A stretch of DNA of 64,000 nt from Anaerotruncus sp. MC2020 (GCA_000701945.1 KL370841.1:213150-277149), one strand, 5' to 3'. Shown: positions 17,392 through 28,630, numbered from the stretch's first letter. Numbers and translations are program-made. Notes: generated from the letters alone by a model not told the origin.

Positions 17392-18480
17392 ATGCCAAAG
17401 GATATAAACAAAGAAAAAAGTATAAACAGAGCCAAGAATCTGACCCAGCTCGTTATTTGCGCGGTCGTTCTCGGAGCTTTAGGCTATAACGTATACAATG
17501 CGTATGACAATATGAAGACCGTTCCGTCCTCGAGCTATGTCAAGGAGCCGCAGGACATCGATACCACCGAGCCCGCGGAGGTCTCCGCCGACCCCGACAA
17601 GATTGTTTTCTCGCACACTGAGGTGCCGACCAAGCAGAAGTTCTACGGAGAGCTCATCCTCGTCAACAACGAGAACGAGTACTTCAGCCTCGGCGACGAG
17701 GACCTCGTCAATATCGCCGACTCGAACACCGAGAACGGGATAACCTCCTTCACGGTCGCCGAGAATACGTATACTATCCTTCGCCCCGTGTATGAGCCCA
17801 TGGTAAATATGATAGAGGACTTCTACAAGCTCTATAATAATGATACGCTTCAGATATACGGTTCATACCGCTCCAAGAAGTATCAGCAGGAGATATACGA
17901 GAGGTATAACGGCGAGACCGACGAGGACGGCTTCCCGCGTGCCGCGCTTGCAGGTCACAGCGAGCACGAGACGGGCTATGCGTTCGACTTCACCGAGACG
18001 ACCGACCTCGACTATCAGGGAACAGGCGATTTCGCGTGGATAAACGAGAACTGCTACAAGTACGGCTTTGTAGTGCGCTATACCGAGAGTAAGGAAAAAA
18101 TAACGCAGATACGCTCGGAGCCATGGCATTTCCGCTATGTGGGCGTAGCTCATGCGACCTATATGACGAAGAATAACCTCTGTCTCGAGGAGTACATCGA
18201 CCTCCTGCGCGACAAGTACAAGTACGAGGGCGAGCACCTCGAGGTCACCGACGACGACGGCAAGCACTATGAGATATTCTATGTGCCCTCCGACGACGGC
18301 TCGGAGACGACAAAGGTGCCTGTGCCGAGCGGATGCAAGTACGATATATCGGGAAATAACTCCGACGGCTTCATAGTAACCGTCCGCAAGGACGAGAAGA
18401 CGGAGCTCGGACAGGAGACCGCCAATACAGCCGAGTCGGCAGAACCTGCCTCCGAGGACAGCGAAAGCGAAGCTGAATAA
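17392..18480 (+). CDS. D-alanyl-D-alanine carboxypeptidase, VanY/M15B family
   Basis: 362 residues from the ATG at 17392, chosen because GGAGA sits 8 bases before it (an in-frame ATG at 17377 lacks a site). One transmembrane segment (about 18-37) anchors the enzyme outside. The M15 zinc site is complete: SEHETGYAFD (His192, Asp199) and EPWH (His246), with the substrate-side YGSYRS motif before them. It should trim the terminal D-Ala of peptidoglycan stem peptides. An extra C-terminal region of about 90 residues, ending in a Glu/Ser-rich tail, has no recognised role. There are no van resistance genes nearby, so this is ordinary wall metabolism. Confidence 0.88.
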   Translation: MPKDINKEKSINRAKNLTQLVICAVVLGALGYNVYNAYDNMKTVPSSSYVKEPQDIDTTEPAEVSADPDKIVFSHTEVPTKQKFYGELILVNNENEYFSLGDEDLVNIADSNTENGITSFTVAENTYTILRPVYEPMVNMIEDFYKLYNNDTLQIYGSYRSKKYQQEIYERYNGETDEDGFPRAALAGHSEHETGYAFDFTETTDLDYQGTGDFAWINENCYKYGFVVRYTESKEKITQIRSEPWHFRYVGVAHATYMTKNNLCLEEYIDLLRDKYKYEGEHLEVTDDDGKHYEIFYVPSDDGSETTKVPVPSGCKYDISGNNSDGFIVTVRKDEKTELGQETANTAESAEPASEDSESEAE

Positions 18481-18485
18481 TAAGC

Positions 18486-18518
18486 AAAGCCGTAAAGAGA
18501 GCTCTTTACGGCTTTTTT
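18486..18518 (+). terminator. terminator of vanY-like gene
   Basis: AAGCCGTAAAGAG pairs with CTCTTTACGGCTT, followed by a T-run ending at 18518. Confidence 0.85.
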
Positions 18519-18565
18519 GCGGCTTGATGCCCGCACATTCGGCGCGTCTGCACGTCTATGCACGC

Positions 18566-18605
18566 AAAAAAATCCCCTGTGTTGTGAGATACACAGGGGT
18601 GTTTT
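18566..18605. terminator. terminator of rpsT (can act both ways)
   Basis: CCCCTGTGT (18574-18582) pairs with ACACAGGGG (18591-18599). The minus strand continues with ATTTTTTT; the plus strand with TGTTTTT. Confidence 0.8.
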
Positions 18606-18622
18606 TATTTATTATTTAAGAC

Positions 18623-18883
18623 TTAGTCAGCAGCGTTGAGCTTCTTAGCGAGCTGAGACTTCTTTCTTGCAGCCTTATTCTTGTGCATAAGACCGTGAGC
18701 GCAAGCCTGATCAACCTTCTTGATAGCTACCTTGATAGCCTCTGCCTTGTCAGCAGCACCTGTAGAGCAAGCGATGTCAGCCTTCTTGATAACAGTCTTG
18801 AGATTGGACTTTCTTGCCTTGTTTGCAGCAGCCTTGGTCGCATTGACCTTAACTCTCTTCTTTGCAGATTTAATGTTCGGCAT
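18623..18883 (-). CDS. rpsT: 30S ribosomal protein S20
   Basis: 86 residues starting MPNIKSAKKR, the standard S20 start; the longer open frame upstream is not coding. The protein is very basic and Ala/Lys-rich (ANKARKSNLKT, NKAARKKSQLAKKLNA), as expected for the three-helix S20 that binds 16S rRNA at the base of the 30S body. AGGAGG lies 8 bases before the ATG. It is divergent from gpr, its usual Firmicutes neighbour. The about 110-base leader contains two small hairpins, which may matter since S20 is self-regulated in some bacteria. Confidence 0.95.
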   Translation of the reverse strand: MPNIKSAKKRVKVNATKAAANKARKSNLKTVIKKADIACSTGAADKAEAIKVAIKKVDQACAHGLMHKNKAARKKSQLAKKLNAAD

Positions 18884-18941
18884 TTTGTTACACCTCCTGA
18901 GTGTGTCCGCGGATAATCCGCAGTCTATTTCATATAATAAA

Positions 18942-18957
18942 CATACGAAAACGTATG
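18942..18957 (-). promoter_or_regulatory. hairpin in rpsT leader
   Basis: CATACG-AAAA-CGTATG forms a perfect hairpin between the rpsT promoter and start; a second one (CGGATAATCCG) lies at 18910-18920. Role unknown. Confidence 0.4.
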
Positions 18958-19000
18958 CGCGGGGACTGCAACGCACAGCTCCCCTACTGAGACAGTAAAT

Positions 19001-19009
19001 ATTATACCA
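19001..19009 (-). promoter_or_regulatory. promoter of rpsT
   Basis: Minus-strand extended -10 TGG-TATAAT (19001-19009); a TTGCAT lies at a longer-than-usual 19-bp spacing. Confidence 0.6.
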
Positions 19010-19105
19010 TTTCTGTCAGGAAAATGCAATAGGCAAATTGGAGCAATAAGTGGACAATTCCGACGAGTTTCAGAGCAATATGCACAACTTTTTAGGAGGA
19101 AAAGC

Positions 19106-19954
19106 ATGGATTTCAGAACGGACCTTGCCGTCGAGCAGATACAGACGGACGATATCCCCGCGGGAGTGACTGTCACGACCCGCGGACGAGCCTTCGGCAT
19201 CACGGAGATAGTCATACCCGACGAGAGCTGCCGCGATACCCTCGGCAAGGGACGCGGCACCTATATCACCCTCGAGAGCGGCGACCTGAGCCGATTCTCC
19301 GACGAATATGAGGACATGGCGACCGAGCTCGCGGAGGAGCTCCGCCGCCTGATACCCGACGGGGAGGTGCTCGTTGTGGGACTGGGAAACCGCGATATCA
19401 CGCCCGATGCGATAGGTCCGCGGATAGCTGAGCGGGTGCTCGCGACCCGCCACCTCCGCGACGAGCTCACGGACGAGGAGGCGGGCTTTCTGACGTCGCT
19501 GCGGCGCGTGAGCTCGGTAGCGGGAGGAGTCCTCGGGCAGACGGGGATAGAGACCGCAGAGCTTATACGCGCGGTATGCGCCGAGATAAAGCCGTCCGCG
19601 GTCATTGCGGCGGACGCGCTCGCGTGCTCGGACATCAGCCGCCTCGGGACGACGATACAGATAACCGACAGCGGCATATCCCCTGGAAGCGGCGTCTCCA
19701 ACGCGCGGCGGGAGCTCTCGCAGGCACAGCTGGGCGTGCCCGTGATAGCGGTGGGAGTGCCGACAGTGGTCGATATGCACACGATAGTGCGCAGCTACAC
19801 GGACGCGGACATAGACGCGGAGCTGCCGAATATGCTGGTCACGCCGCGTGATATCGACCGCCTGACGGAGCGCGCGTCTCAGCTGATAGCCTTCGGGATA
19901 AATCTCGCGTTACAGCCGACGCTGACCCTCGCGGACGTACAGGGCTTGTTCTGA
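19106..19954 (+). CDS. gpr: GPR endopeptidase (spore germination protease)
   Basis: 282 residues. GPR degrades small acid-soluble spore proteins during germination. Family segments: FRTDLAVE at the N-terminus, VVGLGNRDITPDAIGPR, ADALACSDISRLGTTIQ and ITDSGISPGSGVSNAR. In characterised enzymes a propeptide of about 15 residues ahead of the RTDLA motif keeps the zymogen inactive; here only two residues (MD) come before it. The start is well supported by AGGAGG immediately upstream, so the propeptide really seems minimal. The gene is divergent from rpsT. No clear SigG promoter was found. Confidence 0.93.
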   Translation: MDFRTDLAVEQIQTDDIPAGVTVTTRGRAFGITEIVIPDESCRDTLGKGRGTYITLESGDLSRFSDEYEDMATELAEELRRLIPDGEVLVVGLGNRDITPDAIGPRIAERVLATRHLRDELTDEEAGFLTSLRRVSSVAGGVLGQTGIETAELIRAVCAEIKPSAVIAADALACSDISRLGTTIQITDSGISPGSGVSNARRELSQAQLGVPVIAVGVPTVVDMHTIVRSYTDADIDAELPNMLVTPRDIDRLTERASQLIAFGINLALQPTLTLADVQGLF

Positions 19955-19956
19955 CG

Positions 19957-19986
19957 CAAAAAAAGGGACGCCCTTGAGCGTCCCTT
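19957..19986. terminator. terminator between gpr and secF
   Basis: AAGGGACGC (19963-19971) pairs with GCGTCCCTT (19978-19986), with a run of A on the left, so it is best as the secDF (-) terminator and may also end gpr. Confidence 0.75.
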
Positions 19987-19992
19987 AGCTGT

Positions 19993-20967
19993 TTAGTCCT
20001 TCTTTTCCTTCTTCTTGCTCTCGTCCTTCTTCCACCATGACCATGTAACAGGTGCAACGAAGAGCGATGAGTAAGTACCCGAGATAAGACCTGCCATAAG
20101 CGGTACAGAGAAGCTGAGGAGCGATGTGTAGCCGCTTACGAGAACTACTATCGTAACGACGAGCATTGTGCCGATAGTCGTGATAGAGGTTCTGATAGAA
20201 CGTGTGAGAGACTGCGAGCAGCCCGTATTGATAAGTTCGTTGAGCGAAGCCTTGGGCATGAGCGTTCTGTTCTCACGTATTCTGTCGTAGATAACGATTG
20301 TGTTGTTGATAGAGTAACCGAGTATCGTCAGGATTACCGCAACGATATTGGAGTTGAACTCAAAGCCGCAGATGATAGATACCGCGAGAGCTACAAGGAT
20401 ATCGTGGCAGAGCGCGAATATCGAGCATATACCTGCCGACCAGCCGCCTATCCTGCTGAATCTGATAGCGATGTAGATGATGATGAGCACTGCTGCGAAT
20501 ACCATAGCGAGCAGGCACTTCAGGAGGAACTCACGTCCCGATGAAGGGCTGACGTCGTTCGAGTCGAAGAGCTCGAGCTCGTTGTCGGGGAATGCCGCGC
20601 GGAGGTTCTCGGTCAGCTCGTGCTGTCCGTCAGCGTTGAGACCCTCCTTCGATGTGAACGAGATAGTTATCTGATAGCCGTCGGAGTCGAGGCTCTCGCC
20701 GCGTCTTACGTTTACGTTTGAATCAACGAGCTTTTCGACTTCTGCGTCAACTGCGTCTATGTCGAGGTCACCCGTGTAGGAGTAGGTCAGCATCGTGCCG
20801 CCCTTGAATTCGATAGCGAACTTTACGCCTCTGATGAGAGCGCCCGCGATTAGTGCGACTACTACGCATATCGCGATGATGAGTATCATTTTCTTCTTGG
20901 AGCAGAAGTCATATACCTTTCCGTTATAAGCTGCTGCCTGAGAATCTGCCTTTTTCTTTTTACTCAT
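19993..20967 (-). CDS. secF: protein translocase subunit SecF
   Basis: 324 residues, six expected transmembrane helices with the first extracytoplasmic domain between TM1 and TM2. Seen: IEFKGGTMLTYSY (the SecF start of the P1 domain), GYSINNTIVIYDRIRENR in TM4-loop (the conserved D/R pair for proton coupling) and SLTRSIRTSITT. With SecD it uses proton flow to pull exported proteins outward. The start overlaps the secD stop by four bases (ATGA). The C-terminus is Lys/Glu-rich. Confidence 0.95.
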   Translation of the reverse strand: MSKKKKADSQAAAYNGKVYDFCSKKKMILIIAICVVVALIAGALIRGVKFAIEFKGGTMLTYSYTGDLDIDAVDAEVEKLVDSNVNVRRGESLDSDGYQITISFTSKEGLNADGQHELTENLRAAFPDNELELFDSNDVSPSSGREFLLKCLLAMVFAAVLIIIYIAIRFSRIGGWSAGICSIFALCHDILVALAVSIICGFEFNSNIVAVILTILGYSINNTIVIYDRIRENRTLMPKASLNELINTGCSQSLTRSIRTSITTIGTMLVVTIVVLVSGYTSLLSFSVPLMAGLISGTYSSLFVAPVTWSWWKKDESKKKEKKD

Positions 20968-22373
20968 TTTACATCACCTCCGTAAAGTGGTTTTTTGTCC
21001 GACCATTTGGAAAGTGATGTTACCATAAGTCTGGAGAAGAATACGCCGAAGATGAAGTTGCAGATAACGCCTGCGAGGAGGGTGAAGCCGAATGAGTAGA
21101 CAACGCCCTCGGCAGTAGCGCCGAACATGAAGAATATCGTTCTGTTGAGTATCTTCGAGAAGAAGCTCGAGGGAACGCCGAACGCACCCATAAGTATGAT
21201 AGCGATGATAACGTTTGTGATGTTACCGTCGAGGATAGCGGTGAACGCTCTCTTATAGGCTACGCGGATAGCGGCGTCGAGCGACTTGCCCGAGCGGAGC
21301 TCCTCCTTGATGCGCTCGCCTGTGATGATGTTGGCATCAACGCCCATACCAACGGCGAGGATGATACCTGCGATACCGGGGATAGTGAGCGTAGAGCCGG
21401 GCTGGAATCCGAACCAGCCTGTTACGGCTGCGATAGAGCCTGCGACCTGTCCGACGAGAGCTATTACAGCTACGAGACCGGGGATGCGGTAGAGGACTAT
21501 CATATATACAGCGATGAGTGCGAATGCGATAGCTGCTGCAAGAAGGATAGCGTCGAGCGAGCCCTCACCCATAGTAGGCGAAATGGTCTTGAAGCTCTTG
21601 GTCTCTATCTTGAAGGGAAGCGCGCCCGAATTTATCTGGTCGGCGAGCTTCTTAGCGCTCTCGCTTGTGAAATTGCCTGTGATGACAGCGTTGCCGTTTG
21701 AGATAGCGTTGTTGACAGTGGGAGCGGATATCATTGTGCTGTCCATCCATATCGAGATAGGTGTGGACGAGCCTGCGAGCTCAGATGTTGCGGCAGCGAA
21801 CTTGCTTGTTCCGTCGCTGTTGAGCTTGAGGGTAACTACCCACTCGTAGTTGCCGTAGGAATCGGGCTGCTGGGTGTAGCCTGCCGATTCGATATCGGAA
21901 CCGCTTATTACGAGTTCGCCCGAAGGAACAGCGTTGCCGTCCTCATCGGTAGTAGTATCTGTGCCCTTGCGGAAGGTGAGCTCTGCCATTTCGCCTAGCT
22001 CCTTAACGGCTGCCTCGGGGTCGAAATTGCTCTCGCCTGCCTGCCAGGGGAAACGAACGATGATTCTGTCGCTTTTGCCGTCGCTGTAGAGCTCGTTATC
22101 GTTGATACCGAGCGAAGCGAGACGAGTCTTGATTACCTCGGTAGCAGCGTCGAGCTGCTCGTCGGTAGCGTCGTAATCGCCCGCAGGAGCGAAGGTAACG
22201 TCAACGCCGCCCTTGATGTCGATACCGAGACGGATATCGTCAACGCCCTTTATCACCGTTGTCGTGTTATCACCGTAGATGTAATCAAATCCTGTGATAG
22301 CCGAAGCGGCAAAGAGCGCGATCAAAGCAACGACGATGAAGAAAGTGGATCTGCCGGTCTTTTTCACGGTCAT
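20964..22373 (-). CDS. secD: protein translocase subunit SecD
   Basis: 469 residues from the ATG at 22373, which follows GGAGGCAC; the longer open frame upstream is leader. Features: RLGIDIKGGVDVTF opening the extracytoplasmic P1 domain, an extracytoplasmic region to about residue 290, then membrane helices with IPGIAGIILAVGMGVDANIITGERIKEE, the conserved proton-coupling segment. It forms SecDF with the next gene. Transcription starts from a good TTGACT-17-TACAAT promoter, leaving a leader of about 125 bases with no clear function. Confidence 0.95.
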   Translation of the reverse strand: MTVKKTGRSTFFIVVALIALFAASAITGFDYIYGDNTTTVIKGVDDIRLGIDIKGGVDVTFAPAGDYDATDEQLDAATEVIKTRLASLGINDNELYSDGKSDRIIVRFPWQAGESNFDPEAAVKELGEMAELTFRKGTDTTTDEDGNAVPSGELVISGSDIESAGYTQQPDSYGNYEWVVTLKLNSDGTSKFAAATSELAGSSTPISIWMDSTMISAPTVNNAISNGNAVITGNFTSESAKKLADQINSGALPFKIETKSFKTISPTMGEGSLDAILLAAAIAFALIAVYMIVLYRIPGLVAVIALVGQVAGSIAAVTGWFGFQPGSTLTIPGIAGIILAVGMGVDANIITGERIKEELRSGKSLDAAIRVAYKRAFTAILDGNITNVIIAIILMGAFGVPSSFFSKILNRTIFFMFGATAEGVVYSFGFTLLAGVICNFIFGVFFSRLMVTSLSKWSDKKPLYGGDVK

Positions 22374-22500
22374 GTGCCTCCTATTACTTATGAGCGTCCG
22401 AGCCCTTTGTACGGAGCTTTGAACGTCCTGAAATTTACACGGAAACGCTGATTCGGGGCAAACGATGACCTCGGTGTGAGTCTCCGCGACAATTACAATT

Positions 22501-22529
22501 ATTGTACTATATTTCAAGCTAAAAGTCAA
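22501..22529 (-). promoter_or_regulatory. promoter of secDF
   Basis: On the minus strand TTGACT (22524-22529), 17-bp spacer, TACAAT (22501-22506). Confidence 0.75.
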
Positions 22530-22612
22530 GTATATTGGAAAAACAATACCCATATTTCTGAAATATGCACAACTTATGCCATACTTAGTGTTGCATTATG
22601 CATAATTAAGTA

Positions 22613-22633
22613 GGGGCGGATATTATCCGCCCC
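22613..22633. repeat. REP-like palindrome
   Basis: GGGGCGGAT-ATT-ATCCGCCCC, perfect 9-bp stem, preceded by TA as in the other TAGGGGC repeats. It lies just past atpC but has no T-run, so I list it as a repeat and not a terminator. Confidence 0.75.
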
Positions 22634-22647
22634 TAAAAGCTGAGCTC

Positions 22648-23058
22648 TTACTTAAAATGCTTCTGCGATATTTTCAGACGGTTCATGGCGCGGTTTAGCG
22701 CCGCCTGCGTCTCGTAATACTCCTGAATGCTCTGCTTCTGGCGGAGCTGCTCCTCGGCACGGAGCCTCGCCTCCTCGGCGCGCTTGATGTCTATCTCCTC
22801 GGGGAGCTCGCACGAATCCGCGAGAATTACCGCCTTATCAGGCATTATCTGTATGAAGCCCTCGGATATCGCGGCATATCGCCACTCTCCGTCCACCATG
22901 TATTTCAGCTCGCCCGTCGGGAGCGACGTGACAAGCGGCTCATGCCCCGGGAGTATGCCGAGAAGTCCGTCTATCGCGGTTATGACAAGGTGCTCGACAT
23001 CGCCCTTGAAGAAAACTCTGTCCGTGGCGATTATCTCAAGGTAGAAGGTCTTTGCCAT
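22648..23058 (-). CDS. atpC: ATP synthase epsilon subunit
   Basis: 136 residues, normal size. N-terminal beta-sandwich (FYLEIIATDRVFFKGDVEHLVI, DGLLGILPGHEPLVTSL) followed by a C-terminal two-helix domain (AEEARLRAEEQLRQKQ). It is part of the F1 central stalk and can inhibit ATP hydrolysis. Last gene of the operon, 4 bases after atpD. No strong terminator follows; a REP palindrome lies 15 bases downstream. Confidence 0.95.
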   Translation of the reverse strand: MAKTFYLEIIATDRVFFKGDVEHLVITAIDGLLGILPGHEPLVTSLPTGELKYMVDGEWRYAAISEGFIQIMPDKAVILADSCELPEEIDIKRAEEARLRAEEQLRQKQSIQEYYETQAALNRAMNRLKISQKHFK

Positions 23059-23062
23059 AGGC

Positions 23063-24890
<1,828 letters not shown>

Positions 24891-25166
24891 ATGTGTTCCT
24901 CCTTTGAGAAATCTATGCAGGGGCGAGTTCCGCTCGCCCGTCAGTATCTTGGTTTTGCCGTTATTGTCGGGCGCACGGATAAGCAGCGCACCAAATCTTT
25001 GATTTGGATTGCGATGCTATATGCAGCTTTGCTGTAATGCGCCCCTACATGGGCTTAAATTTCGGTTTATCAGGAATTTGCGGAACGCCGAGGGCGGCGT
25101 TCCCTGCGTGGTCGTTATGTAGGGGCTGCCTTTGGCAGTCCGCAAATTATTATGTGCCGTATATGA
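24891..25166. repeat. repeat-filled spacer inside the atp operon
   Basis: 276 bases between atpG and the flavoprotein gene hold no gene. They contain an unfilled palindrome GGGCGAG-TTCCG-CTCGCCC (24921-24939), nested repeat copy 2 (24969-25045) and a third palindrome GGGCTGCC-TTT-GGCAGTCC near 25123-25141. Transcription of atpD and atpC must pass through these or start anew. Confidence 0.8.
24969..25045 (+). repeat. nested repeat, copy 2
   Basis: Arms GGGCGCA (24969-24975) and TGCGCCC (25038-25044) around the 57-bp core (24979-25035). The core differs from copy 1 at only a few bases. Confidence 0.9.
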
Positions 25167-26075
25167 TTATTTGTTCAGGCTCGCCGCGCCGCCGCAGACC
25201 TCAGTAATTTCCTGAGTTATGGCAGCCTGTCTTGCGCGGTTGTACATCAGCGACAGGTCATGTATCATTTCCCTTGCGCTGGTGGTAGCGGCGTCCATAG
25301 CGGTCATGCGCGACTGCTGCTCGCAGCAGAACGCCTCGACCATAGCGCCGTATATGATGCCCTTTGCGTAGTTCGGTATCAGGTACTCCATTACCTTTTC
25401 AGGCGACGGCAGGAATGCCGCCTTCGGGAGCTTCTTCATCGTGCCGTCGGGAGCCTTGCCGAAATGCCGCCTCTCGAACGGGAGAAGCCGCACGGTGCGG
25501 GTCTCCTGCAGGTTGGAGTTGACCATATCGGTGTAGAGCACGTATACCTCATCGAGCTCGCGCTTCTCGAACTTTTCGATGATGCGCTCGGCTATCTCAC
25601 GCGCACGGTAGAGCGTGGGATTCTGCGTGGTATAGAGGAACTCGCCGTCTACCGCGGCATTTCCGCCCGCATTCCTGCGGCGCTGGAAGTACATACGTCC
25701 CACCTGACCGATGACGAAGAGGTAGCAGTTGTCTATGTCGGGAGCCTCCGCGAGGGTCTGCTCCGCGTATTTTAGGATATTGTGGTTATAGCTTCCGCAG
25801 AGACCCTTGTCGGCAGTTATGACGATATAGCCTTTTTTGCGCTTCTCGTCGGGGATATCCGAGCGCCTGTCGAAGAAGAGCTGGCGCGTGTGGGGAGTGT
25901 GCTCGAGCACGCTCTCGATGGTCTCCTGCAATTTATAGAAGTAGGGCTCGGTGGAATCGAGCGCCGTTCTTGCCTTTTTCAGCTTTGACGAGGATATGAG
26001 ATACATCGCATTCGTAATTTTGAGAATCTGCTGTATGCTCGCTATCCTCTCGCGAATCTCTCTGATATTGGGCAT
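25167..26075 (-). CDS. atpG: ATP synthase gamma subunit
   Basis: 302 residues. N-terminal helix IREIRERIASIQQILKITNAM and C-terminal helix MTAMDAATTSAREMIHDLSLMYNRARQ with ITQEITEVCGGA form the rotor coiled coil; ADKGLCGSYNHNI marks the central Rossmann-like domain. It is the rotating shaft linking the c-ring to F1. Starts 11 bases after the delta-alpha gene. The end of the gene is followed by repeats and not by atpD. Confidence 0.95.
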   Translation of the reverse strand: MPNIREIRERIASIQQILKITNAMYLISSSKLKKARTALDSTEPYFYKLQETIESVLEHTPHTRQLFFDRRSDIPDEKRKKGYIVITADKGLCGSYNHNILKYAEQTLAEAPDIDNCYLFVIGQVGRMYFQRRRNAGGNAAVDGEFLYTTQNPTLYRAREIAERIIEKFEKRELDEVYVLYTDMVNSNLQETRTVRLLPFERRHFGKAPDGTMKKLPKAAFLPSPEKVMEYLIPNYAKGIIYGAMVEAFCCEQQSRMTAMDAATTSAREMIHDLSLMYNRARQAAITQEITEVCGGAASLNK

Positions 26076-26086
26076 AGGCTCACCCC

Positions 26087-28111
26087 TTACTCCTCGAACG
26101 CCGTAACGATGCGCTCGATACGCTCGCCGAGCTCGTCGTCGAGCACCTTCTTCTCCTCAATCTCGGAGATTATGTCCTGACCGTAGGACTCGATATACGT
26201 CATCAGGTCGTTGACGTAGTCCTTCAGGTCGGGGAGGGCGGTGTACTCGAAGAGCCCGTGCTGAGCCGCATACAGCAGTATTACCTGCTTATAGTGGGGC
26301 ATGGGGTTGTAGAGGGGCTGTTTGAGAAGCTCCGTGAGCATACGTCCGTGCGCGAGTAGCTCCGCCGTGGACTGGTCGAGCTCGGACGAAAACTGCGTGA
26401 ATATCTCCATTTCCTTGAACTGCGCAAGGTCGATACGGAGATTTCCCGCCGCCTTCTTCATAGCCTTTGTCTGAGCCGCGCCGCCGACACGCGATACGGA
26501 GAGTCCGTAGTTGACGGCGGGGCGCTGTCCCGAGTTGAACAGCTCGCTCTCGAGGAATATCTGACCGTCGGTTATGGATATGACATTGGTCGGGATATAA
26601 GCCGAAATATCGCCCGCGAGCGTCTCTATGATAGGGAGCGCGGTCAGCGAGCCGCCGCCGTGTTCGTCGTCGAGGCGGCTCGAACGCTCGAGCAGTCTCG
26701 AATGCAGGTAGAATACGTCGCCGGGGTAGGCTTCACGTCCGGGCGGACGGTGGAGCAGAAGCGACATCGCACGGTATGCAACGGCGTGCTTGGAGAGGTC
26801 GTCGTACACGATGAGGACGTCCTTGCCCTGCGACATGAAATACTCGGCTATAGCCGTGCCCGAATACGGGGCGATATACTGGAACGGAGCCTGGTCGCTC
26901 GCCGACGAGCATACCACAACGGTATACGGCATAGCTCCGAACTTCTTGAGCATATTCACTACCTGCGCGACGGTCGAGGACTTCTGTCCTATGGCGACGT
27001 AAACGCAGATAACGTCCTTGCCCTTCTGGTTGATGATAGTATCTATGGCGATAGAGGTCTTGCCCGTCTGGCGGTCGCCGATGATGAGCTCACGCTGACC
27101 TCTGCCTATCGGGAACATCGAATCTATGGCGAGTATACCCGTCTGGAGCGGCACGCTTACGGGCTTGCGCTCGATAACTCCGGGAGCCTCGCGCTCTATC
27201 GGGAAGTAGTCGTCCGCGCGGATAGGTCCGAGACCGTCGATAGGCGCTCCGAGTGCGTCAACTACGCGTCCGAGGAGCTCATCGCTGACGCCTACGCCTG
27301 CGCGCTTGCCTGTGCGGACAACGGTCGAGCCCTCCGAGAGTCCCGAATCGTCGCCGAGGAGGACTATTCCCACGGACTTGTCCTCGAGGTTCTGCACTAT
27401 GCCGCGCACGCCTGTCTCGAACTCGACGAGCTCGCCGTACATAACGCCGCTCATGCCGTAAACGGTGGCGATACCGTCGCCGAGCCTCGTAACGAAGCCT
27501 GTTTCGGTCGCGCCGCTCTTGACCTCGAAGTCCTTGACCTCGGTCTTGAGCACGGATATGATATCGCCCGACGAGAGCTTCTCCTTGCCGCTCTCTGCGA
27601 CCTCTGCCGCCTTTGTCTGCATCATCTCGCGCATTGCGCGGAGGCTGGTGCGGTAACTGCGGTCGTACTCCACGTCGCCTGCGTTGAGGATAAAGCCGCC
27701 GATTATATCGGGGTCGTGCTTGTATTCTATGTCGACATCGTCCTTGACGAATCTCTCCATCAGGAACTTTCTCAAATCAGCCTGCTGAGCCTCGGTAAGC
27801 GGCGTAACATAGCGGACTACTGCCTTTATACTGCCCTGCTTCTCGAGGAGCACAGCCTCATATTCCTCGAATATCTCGCCGAGCTCGCCCACAGCGCCGT
27901 CACGGACTGCCGCAGACATGAAGCGCTCGAGGCTGTCGGGGAAGAGCTGTCTGATTATATTGTGCTTCTCGTCGTATGTAACGAGGGGGTTCGAGAGCGT
28001 ATCTCCGACGTCGGGACAGGTCTCGAGCACCGTTTTCGCGGTGATTATGTCCTCGCGGGGGATATCGCGGCGGACGAGCTCCTTTACAAGAGCCTTATCG
28101 GAATCTCTCAT
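26087..28111 (-). CDS. atpHA: ATP synthase delta-alpha fusion protein
   Basis: One uninterrupted frame of 674 residues. Residues 1-165 match the delta (OSCP) subunit: [38 protein letters not shown] and [20 protein letters not shown]. From about 175 the protein is a complete alpha subunit: [19 protein letters not shown]-loop [21 protein letters not shown] and [10 protein letters not shown]. Delta normally has about 180 residues; its first helix (usually containing a YAxALF motif) is shortened by about ten residues here. The ATG overlaps the atpF stop (ATGA), fixing the start. Met160, 163 and 164 could be internal starts but no Shine-Dalgarno precedes them. In F1 there are three alpha and one delta, so a fused protein raises a stoichiometry problem. 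Confidence 0.93.
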   Translation of the reverse strand: MRDSDKALVKELVRRDIPREDIITAKTVLETCPDVGDTLSNPLVTYDEKHNIIRQLFPDSLERFMSAAVRDGAVGELGEIFEEYEAVLLEKQGSIKAVVRYVTPLTEAQQADLRKFLMERFVKDDVDIEYKHDPDIIGGFILNAGDVEYDRSYRTSLRAMREMMQTKAAEVAESGKEKLSSGDIISVLKTEVKDFEVKSGATETGFVTRLGDGIATVYGMSGVMYGELVEFETGVRGIVQNLEDKSVGIVLLGDDSGLSEGSTVVRTGKRAGVGVSDELLGRVVDALGAPIDGLGPIRADDYFPIEREAPGVIERKPVSVPLQTGILAIDSMFPIGRGQRELIIGDRQTGKTSIAIDTIINQKGKDVICVYVAIGQKSSTVAQVVNMLKKFGAMPYTVVVCSSASDQAPFQYIAPYSGTAIAEYFMSQGKDVLIVYDDLSKHAVAYRAMSLLLHRPPGREAYPGDVFYLHSRLLERSSRLDDEHGGGSLTALPIIETLAGDISAYIPTNVISITDGQIFLESELFNSGQRPAVNYGLSVSRVGGAAQTKAMKKAAGNLRIDLAQFKEMEIFTQFSSELDQSTAELLAHGRMLTELLKQPLYNPMPHYKQVILLYAAQHGLFEYTALPDLKDYVNDLMTYIESYGQDIISEIEEKKVLDDELGERIERIVTAFEE

Positions 28112-28596
28112 TGCCTGTTACCCTCCTCGGAAAGGAACGCATCTACGAGCTTCCTGTTCTTTTCGTCGTCGAGGTTCTCGCCCACTATCTTGGACGCGGC
28201 TTCGATAGCGAGGTCGGCTATCTGCGACTGTGCCTGCTGGAGCACGCGTCTGCGCTCGTTCTCGATAGTCTCGCTTGCGGCGCTGACTATCTCGTCAGCC
28301 TCCTCATGCGACTTCTGTATTATATTGGAACGCTCGGTCTCGGCGTCATCGTGAGCCTTCATAATGATGCGGCTCGCCTCCTCCTTCGCCTCGCTGATAG
28401 TGTCGGAGTACTGGCGGCGGAGCTCCTCCGCCTCCTGTCTTGCCTTCTCGGCGTCGTCGATATCCTTCTGAATGGACTCGGTGCGCTCGTTCATCATTTT
28501 ACTTACAGGCTTGAAAAGGAATATCCTGAGCAGTATCATCAGTATGATGATATTTGCGACTGCCTCGAAAATGCTCCAGAATTCAAATTTAAGCAT
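28108..28596 (-). CDS. atpF: ATP synthase b subunit
   Basis: 162 residues: one N-terminal transmembrane helix ([22 protein letters not shown]), then a long charged coiled coil ([20 protein letters not shown]) typical of the peripheral stalk. A dimer of b normally binds delta at the top of F1; here its partner delta is fused to alpha. Stop overlaps the delta-alpha start by four bases. Confidence 0.95.
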   Translation of the reverse strand: MLKFEFWSIFEAVANIIILMILLRIFLFKPVSKMMNERTESIQKDIDDAEKARQEAEELRRQYSDTISEAKEEASRIIMKAHDDAETERSNIIQKSHEEADEIVSAASETIENERRRVLQQAQSQIADLAIEAASKIVGENLDDEKNRKLVDAFLSEEGNRQ

Positions 28597-28630
28597 TATT
28601 TGCCCTCCTTATGTAGTTTTTTGCTCCGAC

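Noticed and set aside
22613-22633. Perfect palindrome after atpC as a terminator
   Set aside because: No T-run follows on either strand, and it matches the TAGGGGC repeat family.
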